Assembly: GCA_947625015.1 (NCBI GenBank)
Contig: CANQMR010000012.1
Coordinates: 20,165 to 84,164 of the forward strand
Direction: 5' to 3'
Source: an uncultured Lachnospiraceae bacterium
GTDB taxonomy: Bacteria; Bacillota; Clostridia; Lachnospirales; Lachnospiraceae
Length of the DNA stretch: 64,000 nt
The notes below the pieces were generated by a model. That model was given only the letters and a program-made list of their open reading frames with translations, searched no databases and was not told the DNA's origin. The position numbers and the translations under genes are program-made. Positions 17,079 through 24,456 of this stretch are shown here, in pieces. Numbering within the stretch: the first letter of the stretch is position 1; the number at the start of each line of letters is the position of its first letter.

Positions 17079-18569
17079 TTAACCGGCAGTGGACTGCTCT
17101 AAGTCCTCCCTGACTGCCTGAATCAGTCCTGCGCTGTCGCTGACTGCCGCCACAAGCTGGGCTTCCCCGTATTCCGCCTTAAGCTGTTTTCTTGTGGCAT
17201 TGCCGATACAGACTAACTTCGCCCTGTCCGGAACCGAAAGCCCTTTTTTCCTTAATTCTGCAAAAAATGCAGTTACCCCTGACGCGCTGGCAAAGACCAG
17301 ATAATCCATCTCTCCTAAATGGTCCGCCTGTTCCCTCAGGGCTCCCGCCACATCATAAACCGGAATATCACAACAGTCAATCCCTTTTTCCCTTAACGCC
17401 TCGTTAAGCTCCGCACTGCCCTTGAGGGCTCTCGGCAAAAGCACCCGTTCTCCCGTCTGCGCTTTTTTTGCAAACTCCCTTGCAAATACCGGCACCTGAT
17501 ACTGAGATGGCATGAAATCCGCTTTTATGCCATACTCACGCAGTCTGGCTGCCGTACCGCTTCCAAGGACGGCAAACTGAAGCCCGCCAAGGCAGCGGAT
17601 ATCCATATCCTGCCGCTCCATTTCCTGAAAAAACAGCTCCACCCCGTTGGGACTGGTAAAAGCTATCCACTGATAAGCGTCAAGCCGCCGCAGTTCCTCG
17701 CTAAGCCGGGTTATCTGCTCTGTTTTTTGTATCTGCATCTCACAGAGAAGAACCGGACTTACGGATAACTCCTCAAAACCGGCCTTCAGTTTACGCCACA
17801 ACTGCCTTGTGGCGACAATCCCAACCTTGGGCGGCTGCGTAGCAAAGCAGCGAAGGTCGTATGCCGCCGTCTCTCCGATGACAATAATGGCAGGACTGAT
17901 TAAGCCCTCCCGCCTCACCTTCTCTGCAATTTCATAAAGTTTCCCTCTCGCCGCCCGCTGAAAAGGCGTTGTGCCTTCACAAATCACTGCCGCCGGGGTA
18001 TCCGGTGACTTGCCTGCCGCCATCAGGCTTTCCGCAATTTGTCCAAGATTGGATAACCCCATTAAAAATACAAGGGTTCCCTCTAACGCAGCTAATACCC
18101 GGTAATCGTATGCCGGTGGTAAGCCCTCCGCTCCATGTCCGGTAAACACATGAAAACTCTGGCTGCCGCCCCGGTGCGTTACTGGGATTCCCGCCCACTC
18201 CGGCACCGCCACGCCGGAGGTAACGCCGGGAATGACTGCGTAGGGGATATGGTTCTCCCGCAGGGCCGCAATCTCCTCTCCCCCTCTGCCAAATACAAAA
18301 GGGTCGCCACCCTTTAACCGGACAACCATATCCTTTTCCTTTGCGCAGCAAACCAGCAGTTCATTGATTTCCTCCTGCTTTTTGGCGTGCTTTCCCGCGC
18401 GCTTCCCCACATAGATTTTCTCACAGTCCGGCTTTACATAGGATAACAGCTCCTCCCCTGCCAGCCGGTCATAAATTACGGCGTCGCACTGCTTTAATTT
18501 TTCCAGTCCGTCCACCGTAATCAGGCCCGCCGCTCCCGGTCCTGCCCCTACCAGATATACCATACCCAT
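17079..18569 (-). CDS. cobA-hemD: fused uroporphyrinogen-III C-methyltransferase / uroporphyrinogen-III synthase (CobA-HemD)
   Basis: A 496-residue two-domain enzyme. Residues 1-~245 are the SAM-dependent methyltransferase (YLVGAGPGAAGLITVDG, RLKGGDPFVFGRGGEE, VIPGVTSG), which makes precorrin-2 from uroporphyrinogen III. Residues ~255-496 are uroporphyrinogen-III synthase (VGIVATRQ, WIAFTSPNGVELF, DYLVFASASGVTAF). The ATG at 18569 follows AGAGGA; a second ATG two codons later is possible. The open frame continues upstream through a 39-bp tandem repeat into hemC, but that part has no family similarity and is not included. Such fusions are common in Clostridia and commit tetrapyrrole flux to siroheme or cobalamin. 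Confidence 0.94.
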   Translation of the reverse strand: MGMVYLVGAGPGAAGLITVDGLEKLKQCDAVIYDRLAGEELLSYVKPDCEKIYVGKRAGKHAKKQEEINELLVCCAKEKDMVVRLKGGDPFVFGRGGEEIAALRENHIPYAVIPGVTSGVAVPEWAGIPVTHRGGSQSFHVFTGHGAEGLPPAYDYRVLAALEGTLVFLMGLSNLGQIAESLMAAGKSPDTPAAVICEGTTPFQRAARGKLYEIAEKVRREGLISPAIIVIGETAAYDLRCFATQPPKVGIVATRQLWRKLKAGFEELSVSPVLLCEMQIQKTEQITRLSEELRRLDAYQWIAFTSPNGVELFFQEMERQDMDIRCLGGLQFAVLGSGTAARLREYGIKADFMPSQYQVPVFAREFAKKAQTGERVLLPRALKGSAELNEALREKGIDCCDIPVYDVAGALREQADHLGEMDYLVFASASGVTAFFAELRKKGLSVPDRAKLVCIGNATRKQLKAEYGEAQLVAAVSDSAGLIQAVREDLEQSTAG

Positions 18570-18581
18570 ATCGTTTCCTCT

Positions 18582-18681
18582 TTCCTGCCGCAGCATACTT
18601 TCTTCCCGCTGCAATATACTTTCCTGCCGCAGCATACTTTCTTCCCGCTGCAATATACTTTCCTGCCGCAACATGCTTTCT
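18582..18681 (-). repeat. 39-bp tandem repeat, about 2.5 copies, between hemC and cobA-hemD
   Basis: Two identical 39-bp units (18582-18620 and 18621-18659) are followed by a diverged partial third (18660-18681). Each unit itself consists of two similar halves of ~19-20 bp. The period is a multiple of three and is open in the cobA-hemD frame, where it would encode SMLRQESILQREE-type 13-residue units. It lies immediately before the cobA-hemD ribosome binding site, so copy-number change could affect coupling between the two genes. Confidence 0.9.
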
Positions 18682-18715
18682 GTTCTGATACGCAAATGCA
18701 ATATATTTCCCAACG

Positions 18716-19597
18716 CTAGAGCAGGTCCTTTATCTGCTGCGCCAGCTCCAGCCGCTTTTCCACAGGAATTGTGCCCTGTCTTCTGACAAGCCGCCCCTCC
18801 TGTTCCCACATCACATAATATGTCATCTGCTCTTTTTTAACCACAGTTAATATTCCTACAGCCTCATGGCAGCCCGCGTCTAAAGCCCTTAACACGCTGC
18901 GTTCCGCCTCTAACTCCATATACGCCTTCTGGTCGCTGATTGTCCGCGCCATATCCGATACCGGCTCCCCGGCCCTTCCCTCTATGGCTATAATCCCCTG
19001 ACCGCCGGAGGGGACCATTTCCTCAAAGGAAAAATACCGGTAAGACAAGTCCGGTTCGGACAAAAGACCTAACCGCTTTAATCCGGCGGCCGCCAAAACC
19101 ACGCCGTCACATTCCCCTTTTCTCACCTTGTCAAGCCGGGTGGACACATTGCCCCGGATAGACTTACACTCCGCCTCCGGATATATCCGGTTAAGCTGCA
19201 TCTGCCGCCTTAAGCTTCCTGTGCCGACCACCATGCGTTTCCCCGGCGGCGTACCGTCGTTCCTTGTCACTAACACATCTCTGGCGTCCGCCCTGCCCGT
19301 CACTCCGGCGATAACCATTCCCGGCGCAAGCTCTGTGGGCATATCCTTGGCGCTGTGTACCGCCAGGTCAATGCTTCCCTGCCGCAACGCCTCCTCAAAG
19401 GCTGTGACAAACACGCCCTTTCCCCCGAAATCCGCTAACGGCTTATTGAGCAGCTCGTCTCCCCTAGTGCGCAGTATCACCTTTTCCCATATTATATCCG
19501 GAAACTTTTTCTGCATTGCGGCAATGACCTGCTCTGTCTGAGCCACCGCAAGCAAGCTTCCCCTTGTTCCGATTCTGACAACTTTTTTCTCCTTCAT
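18716..19597 (-). CDS. hemC: hydroxymethylbilane synthase (porphobilinogen deaminase, HemC)
   Basis: A 293-residue enzyme polymerising four porphobilinogens. Hallmarks are RIGTRGSLLAVAQTEQV at the N terminus, HSAKDMPTE, the GTGSLRRQMQL loop, RGNVSTRLDKV and the dipyrromethane-cofactor cysteine in LDAGCHEAVG. The ATG at 19597 is chosen; an in-frame TTG five codons upstream is an alternative. Within the operon it lies between sirC and the cobA-hemD fusion, with a 146-bp gap to the latter that contains the tandem repeat. Confidence 0.96.
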   Translation of the reverse strand: MKEKKVVRIGTRGSLLAVAQTEQVIAAMQKKFPDIIWEKVILRTRGDELLNKPLADFGGKGVFVTAFEEALRQGSIDLAVHSAKDMPTELAPGMVIAGVTGRADARDVLVTRNDGTPPGKRMVVGTGSLRRQMQLNRIYPEAECKSIRGNVSTRLDKVRKGECDGVVLAAAGLKRLGLLSEPDLSYRYFSFEEMVPSGGQGIIAIEGRAGEPVSDMARTISDQKAYMELEAERSVLRALDAGCHEAVGILTVVKKEQMTYYVMWEQEGRLVRRQGTIPVEKRLELAQQIKDLL

Positions 19598-19676
19598 CTT
19601 ATCCACCCGCAAATCCCCGCTATCTTCCTACACCGGCCGTCTTCCATACTTCCCCGGCATTATCCTGCCGCAGCCC

Positions 19677-20291
19677 TTACTCCAAATAGGGCTCAAGATA
19701 TGCGCGTACCACATCCTCCGGCAGTTCCCCGTCATGGCTGTCCGCATAGCGCAGAAGCGTTTCAAAAAGCGCCTTCCTGTCCTTTGCTGACGGAACCCGG
19801 TCAAGAATCTCCTCCCGGTACCGAGACAGACCGGTAATCATCTTACCATAATATTCCGGTATGTATTCCTTAAGCCTCTTTTTCACATACGCCGCCGCTG
19901 CCGGACTGCTGCCGCCTGTGGAGACGGCAACCAGCAAATCCTCATTTTGAATCAGGGCGGGAAAAATAAAAGAGCACGCCTCCTTATCATCCACCGCGTT
20001 TACCGGAATATTTTCTTCATGGCAGAGTCCTGCAATGCGCCGGTTTAATTCCGGATTATCCGTAGCCGCCACCACAAAATCCATTCCCTCAATATCCGTA
20101 TCCGCAAACTGCCGCCGGCAGCAGGTTACGCCTGCAAGCTCCTGCAATTCCGGACAGATTGTCTCTGCAATAATTAAAATGTCTACGCCGAACCCCGCCA
20201 GAACAGACGCCTTTTGAAAGGCAATCCGGCCGCCTCCGGCCACAAGACATTTTTTATCTTCAATGTCAACCATAAATGGAAAATACGCCAT
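19677..20291 (-). CDS. precorrin-2 dehydrogenase / sirohydrochlorin ferrochelatase (SirC-like, CysG N-terminal type)
   Basis: A 204-residue protein matching the N-terminal half of CysG: YFPFMVDIEDKKCLVAGGGRIA with a Rossmann NAD site near residues 15-25, then VVAATDNPELNRRI and AVSTGGSSPAAAAYVKKRL. It oxidises precorrin-2 to sirohydrochlorin; whether it also inserts iron cannot be read from sequence. Its first 26 bp overlap the end of hemA, which indicates translational coupling. With the CobA domain it diverts uroporphyrinogen III to siroheme, the cofactor of the sulfite reductase at 1.4-2.3 kb. Confidence 0.93.
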   Translation of the reverse strand: MAYFPFMVDIEDKKCLVAGGGRIAFQKASVLAGFGVDILIIAETICPELQELAGVTCCRRQFADTDIEGMDFVVAATDNPELNRRIAGLCHEENIPVNAVDDKEACSFIFPALIQNEDLLVAVSTGGSSPAAAAYVKKRLKEYIPEYYGKMITGLSRYREEILDRVPSAKDRKALFETLLRYADSHDGELPEDVVRAYLEPYLE

Positions 20292-21471
20292 CTCGTTCTC
20301 CTATATCCCCTGCAAATCCTTCCTGCTCGCAAATCCGCTCAAAAACCTTAATGAGCTGCTCGCTGTCCAACACTTCCCGCAGATAATAAATCATTTTCTG
20401 AAACCAGGGTTCTTCAAAGCGGTCCGCCATTTTCTGCTGGAAATCCCGCAGGTAAAGTTTTTTCATTATCTCCTCTAAACATTCATTCAAAATCCCTTCT
20501 ACCTTTTCCATCTCTCCTAGCTTAACCGCATTATTCTCCACTGACAGCGTCTTAAAATGGTCGATGTCTAAGAGGGTGACGCCCTCGGCATATTTGAGGT
20601 CTCTGTCAATATCCCTGGGTACGCCCAAATCCACTAAAAGACAGGGCTCTCCCTTCGCCGCCTCCACAAACGCCTCTCTGGTCAGCGTATAATGCGGGCT
20701 GGCCGTTACGCTGACCACCGCCTTTACCGTTGACACAGCGTCATAGCGGTTCTCAAAATCCACCCATTCCGGGCCCCCTTCCTTGACAAAAAACAGCCCT
20801 TCCTCATTATGCCGCCTGCGGCTGGTTCCCACAACCGCTATCCCCTTTGCCAGCAAATCCTTGACGACAATGGAGCCCATTTTTCCGGTGGCCCCGATTA
20901 CCAGCACTTTTCCGGGCGTATCCGCCTGTCCGTCTCCGGCGGCCTGCTCCCTTAAATATTTCTCCACCGCATTCGCCGTCAGGGTGCCGATGGAAACCGG
21001 CGTATTGGACAGCTTGGTCTCAGACTTAGACAGCTTCGCACAGTTAAAGGCCCCCTGAAAAATGATATTCATTTCTCCATTGGTCAGTCCGGTTCTGTCC
21101 GCATTTAGATACGCCTCTTTTACCTGATGTAAAATCTCATCCTCTCCTAACACCATGGAATCCAATCCGCATACCACCCGGAACAGATGCCGGACCGCCT
21201 GCTTTCCCTGATAGTGCAGACAGTAATTCCTAATCTCCTCCCCGGAAATCTCCTTCCAGTCCGACAGGGCCTCTTCCATTTCCTCTATAATGCAGGAAGT
21301 CCCGGTAAAATAGAACTCGCTCCGGTTACAGGTAGATACAATCACGCCGCCGGTAATTTTCCCCTTCTTGACAAGTCCCGCCAGAAATGCAGTCTGCTCC
21401 TCCGATGTAAATGCAAAACGCTGCCGTATCTCCAATGGTGTTTTCTTATAGCTTACACTGATGCAAAACAT
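20266..21471 (-). CDS. hemA: glutamyl-tRNA reductase (HemA)
   Basis: A 401-residue NADPH-dependent enzyme giving glutamate-1-semialdehyde, the entry step of the C5 pathway. The catalytic cysteine is Cys48 in STCNRSEFY. The region GLDSMVLGEDEILHQVKEAY and the NADPH-binding VIGATGKMGSIVVKDL follow. Length is typical. It is the first enzyme gene of the operon, 15 bp after the LysR regulator, and overlaps sirC by 26 bp. Confidence 0.96.
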   Translation of the reverse strand: MFCISVSYKKTPLEIRQRFAFTSEEQTAFLAGLVKKGKITGGVIVSTCNRSEFYFTGTSCIIEEMEEALSDWKEISGEEIRNYCLHYQGKQAVRHLFRVVCGLDSMVLGEDEILHQVKEAYLNADRTGLTNGEMNIIFQGAFNCAKLSKSETKLSNTPVSIGTLTANAVEKYLREQAAGDGQADTPGKVLVIGATGKMGSIVVKDLLAKGIAVVGTSRRRHNEEGLFFVKEGGPEWVDFENRYDAVSTVKAVVSVTASPHYTLTREAFVEAAKGEPCLLVDLGVPRDIDRDLKYAEGVTLLDIDHFKTLSVENNAVKLGEMEKVEGILNECLEEIMKKLYLRDFQQKMADRFEEPWFQKMIYYLREVLDSEQLIKVFERICEQEGFAGDIGERDGVFSIYG

Positions 21472-21486
21472 ATTTTCTCCCCTACT

Positions 21487-22398
21487 CTAATCTAAAGCTT
21501 TATCCTTGTATTTTGCAATCTCCTCCAAATATTTTTTCCCCAAAGGGCTGATTGCCACGCCCTTTCTGACCAGATAGCCAATCGTCATGATCTCGTCCGA
21601 ATCCAGCCTTACCGCGCAGTAGTCCTCGCCGTTTAATTCCTCGCAGATAATGCCGGAGCATAAGGTATACCCGTTCATGCCCACCATGAGATTCAGCAAA
21701 GTAGCCCGGTCGTTGCCTTTGATAATCCGTTTGTAATTGTAAGTGCTCAACACCTCCTCCGCAAAATAAAAGGAATTGTTGCCGCCCTGGTCAAAGGACA
21801 GGCAGGGATATTCCTCCAATTCCTGCATAGTAATAATTTTATGAGAAGCCAGCGGGTGGCTTTTGCTTAAGTACACATAGATATGACAGCTCAACAGCTC
21901 GTGGAATTCCAGATTGCTTTCATGGAACATTTTCTCTAACACCTTGCGGTTAAACTCATTGATATATAAAATCCCTATCTCACTTTTGAAATTCTTCACA
22001 TCTTCAATCACATCACAGGTCTTTGTCTCCCGGACTGCGAACTCATACTCATCCATGCCAAACTGCTTTACCATTTCCATAAATGCATTGACCGCAAAGG
22101 TATAATGCTGCATGGACACGCTGAATTTCTTCTTTACCGTCTCTTTCTTCAGGTATTTTGCCTCCATCAGCCCGTACTGTTCCACCACCTGCCTCGCATA
22201 GCCGATAAATTCCTCTCCCGCCGGGGTGAGAAAAATTCCCCGGTTGGTCCGGCGAAACACTTCAACGCCAATCTCATCCTCTAATTCCCGGATGGATGCG
22301 GACAGGCTGGGCTGGGAAATAAACAGCGTTCTTGCCGCCTCGCTCATGGAGGCCGCCTGGGCTACGGTAATCGCATATCTAAGCTGTGACAGTGTCAT
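21487..22398 (-). CDS. LysR-family transcriptional regulator
   Basis: A 303-residue LysR protein. The ATG at 22398 (MTLSQLRYAITVAQ) is preceded by AAGGAG; the upstream frame to 22434 is rejected. The winged HTH covers ~1-60 (SMSEAARTLFISQPSLSASIRELE), followed by a LysR substrate-binding domain. It is the first gene of the hem/siroheme operon, only 15 bp before hemA, and so probably controls that operon. LysR proteins of the CysB/CysL type regulate sulfur genes elsewhere, which would fit a siroheme-for-sulfite-reductase role (inference). The effector is unknown. Confidence 0.9.
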   Translation of the reverse strand: MTLSQLRYAITVAQAASMSEAARTLFISQPSLSASIRELEDEIGVEVFRRTNRGIFLTPAGEEFIGYARQVVEQYGLMEAKYLKKETVKKKFSVSMQHYTFAVNAFMEMVKQFGMDEYEFAVRETKTCDVIEDVKNFKSEIGILYINEFNRKVLEKMFHESNLEFHELLSCHIYVYLSKSHPLASHKIITMQELEEYPCLSFDQGGNNSFYFAEEVLSTYNYKRIIKGNDRATLLNLMVGMNGYTLCSGIICEELNGEDYCAVRLDSDEIMTIGYLVRKGVAISPLGKKYLEEIAKYKDKALD

Positions 22399-22426
22399 CG
22401 TACTCTCTCCTTGTTTTGCTAAAATC

Positions 22427-22533
22427 GTGCTCATATTATATCAGTCAACTAAGTTCGCTTTGCTCACTAAGGTGCCTGATATTACTCGCACTAAATTCGT
22501 GCTCCGCACTCATTAAGTGCTCATATTATATCA
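22427..22533 (-). promoter_or_regulatory. upstream region of the LysR-hem operon with duplicated -10 motif
   Basis: The 17-bp sequence GTGCTCATATTATATCA occurs at 22427-22443 and 22517-22533. Read on the minus strand each copy contains TATAAT. The distal copy has TGGACA 18 bp upstream, making a reasonable promoter. Between the copies lie short GCAC/GTGC hairpin-like motifs. The remaining stretch up to 22798 holds two AAAAGTGCGG motifs, at about 22623 and 22718, and no recognisable gene. Confidence 0.6.
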
Positions 22534-22798
22534 CCTACAAATGGAGCATGTCCAGTTATACCTCATTCTCCACACAAGATGTAGTAAACTTATATTTGGG
22601 GCGGGCTTGGCGGATAATCCGCAAAAGTGCGGTATAGTCAAGGATTTTCTACAATATTTGCAGTTAAACATGTCGAAGTATACATAATAACAGAACAGAA
22701 TTTGTCGAATTTCAATGAAAAGTGCGGCATAATGGTACTTTATAACGGCACTAAATATGGTATTATCATAATGTAAATTACATAAAGGAGGAAACGAC

Positions 22799-23008
22799 AT
22801 GGAAGAACAGGAAGAATATCTGCTGACGCAATTAGAGGCACAAGGGAAAAAAATAGCAAAATACCGAAAGCAGTTAACCGAATTAACTTATTCCAGTCAG
22901 CCAATCAACTGCTCCCTCATGCTTAAAATCTGCAACCGGCTAAACCGACATATTGCCGCCTTTGACAGAATCAACCAACAACTGTTGGAATTAGACGCAG
23001 TTTGTTAA
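22799..23008 (+). CDS. small predicted helical protein of unknown function
   Basis: A 69-residue ORF with a strong AAAGGAGG ribosome binding site and ATG start, followed by a terminator-like hairpin; both support a real gene. The sequence is Glu/Gln/Leu/Lys-rich and likely forms two helices (residues ~3-30 and ~40-66). It faintly recalls the small helical-hairpin architecture of Spo0E-like phosphatases, but the SQxLD signature of that family is absent. It is monocistronic and divergent from the LysR-hem operon. No function is assigned. Confidence 0.65.
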   Translation: MEEQEEYLLTQLEAQGKKIAKYRKQLTELTYSSQPINCSLMLKICNRLNRHIAAFDRINQQLLELDAVC

Positions 23009-23060
23009 ACCCTTATTTTGTTCTTTACAATTAGAAAAAATATAATGTACCAAAGAATAC

Positions 23061-23102
23061 AGGGCGTTCTGCTTTTCAGGCAGATACGCCCTATCGTCTT
23101 TT
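23061..23102. terminator. hairpin terminator between the small ORF and the zinc-ribbon gene
   Basis: AGGGCGTTCTGC (23061-23072) pairs with GCAGATACGCCCT (23080-23092) around a 7-base loop, followed on the plus strand by a T-rich tail. It separates convergent genes and may serve both. Confidence 0.75.
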
Positions 23103-23129
23103 CCGGATTGGTTTTTCGGGCTGTCTGGG

Positions 23130-24371
23130 CTAACCATTAATTGCGCAGGTTACTTCCACTACCCTTCCGTCTTTTACGGTAATACCCGCTATCTGGTCTC
23201 CAAATTCCTCGCCCTGATGATATGCTGTATACAAACCGCCTTCACTATCATAACTATCGTAACGGTAATACCCGGCCGTCTCTAACAGATACCTCGCCTT
23301 CCACTCCGGCATTCCCGGATAGATACCGAAGAGGCGGACTTTGTCTAATTTGACATTTTCATAGGTTATAGCGGTATCCGACATCTGCTCATAGACCTCT
23401 ACGCCCTGATAGAGGCCAAGCACACCTTCCTCAATTGTCGGGTCCATTACAACGCCGCACTCATCGACAAGAAATTTCTCGACTTCCTCTATTGGCTGCC
23501 AGTTTTGCTCGTCCTTCCAGAATTTCCACACTTCCAGCCATTTTTCGCCGATATCCATAACGCCCTCTTCCTCTTGTGAGGGGTCTTTAAACACTAAGGC
23601 GCGCGCCTCTTCGCAAGCTGTATTTTCCACCAGGTTCTTAATCGTAATCTTGTATTTTCCCTGTAAATCCTGCTCTGTTATCTCCGGATAACTTTGCAGG
23701 CTTATCATGCCAAACAGTCCGGTCCCGTTCCGGTAATCCAAATATTCTCCCACTGCAAAAGGCACAATCCGGTTCTCGCTGTAGCGGAAGATCTGTCCGG
23801 CATAATCGCCGGACAGGAGCAGTTCCGGCACGCCGTCCTTTTCCAGGTCAATAAGAGAAAATGTATATCCACTAGATGCGGGCAGTCTCTTCGTCTCGCC
23901 GTTTTCTTCCGCATAGGCATTATAATTCATGTCGTAAAACTGGGTCAGTTCATTCTTCGTCTCCGGATAATCCCTGTCCAAGACGTCTATATCTTCATTG
24001 AATACCGCCGCCAGAAAATTACAATAGGCTGCTCCCCACAGTCCGCCCGCTGCTTCCGGCTGCACCGGGGCAGGCTCCTCCTGTACGGCCGCCTCCGTCG
24101 TTGGCGCGGCTGTAGTTTCCTTATCCCCGGAATCCGCATACCGGTCATCCTTCCGTTCCGGTTTGTCTGACAATACCAGACCCAGCGTTATGCCAATCCC
24201 GCCTAACAGGATAACGCATACCACGACAACGACAATTACCCAGGACTTCCCCGGATTGCGGGCGGGTCCCGCCTTCTCCGCCGTCAGCGGTCCGGCCTCC
24301 ACCTTTTTCCCGCATCTGTCACAAAATTTTGCGTCATCCGGTATTTCGTTTTTACAATATCGACATATCAT
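23130..24371 (-). CDS. zinc-ribbon membrane protein with extracytoplasmic domain
   Basis: A 413-residue protein. Residues 3-22 form a zinc ribbon (CRYCKNEIPDDAKFCDRCG, two CxxC pairs). A single membrane helix spans ~43-67 (VIVVVVVCVILLGGIGITLGLVL), followed by a Thr/Glu/Pro-rich linker at ~85-108. The outside part (~110-413) includes a calcium-loop-like FSLIDLEKDGVPELLL segment, as in EF-hand/VCBS-type modules, and a C-terminal region of unknown fold. Similar architectures recur at 59788-60750 and 61657-63927. The inside-zinc-ribbon, outside-sensor layout suggests signalling or surface anchoring, but no function is known. Confidence 0.75.
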   Translation of the reverse strand: MICRYCKNEIPDDAKFCDRCGKKVEAGPLTAEKAGPARNPGKSWVIVVVVVCVILLGGIGITLGLVLSDKPERKDDRYADSGDKETTAAPTTEAAVQEEPAPVQPEAAGGLWGAAYCNFLAAVFNEDIDVLDRDYPETKNELTQFYDMNYNAYAEENGETKRLPASSGYTFSLIDLEKDGVPELLLSGDYAGQIFRYSENRIVPFAVGEYLDYRNGTGLFGMISLQSYPEITEQDLQGKYKITIKNLVENTACEEARALVFKDPSQEEEGVMDIGEKWLEVWKFWKDEQNWQPIEEVEKFLVDECGVVMDPTIEEGVLGLYQGVEVYEQMSDTAITYENVKLDKVRLFGIYPGMPEWKARYLLETAGYYRYDSYDSEGGLYTAYHQGEEFGDQIAGITVKDGRVVEVTCAING

Positions 24372-24456
24372 ATCTCCACCTCTTTATTCTTCTCCTGACC
24401 TTTGCACGCACAAACAGACCGCCGCCGTCCGAGACGGCAGCGGTTTTTCTGTTCCT

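Noticed and set aside
18570..18809. In-frame extension of cobA-hemD through the tandem repeat into hemC
   Set aside because: The first part overlaps hemC on the same strand and has no family similarity; the ATG at 18569 has its own AGAGGA. A start inside the repeat is kept only as a finding.
23694..24170. 158-residue antisense ORF within the zinc-ribbon protein gene
   Set aside because: Low-complexity shadow frame; the sense frame has zinc ribbon, membrane helix and a start with context.
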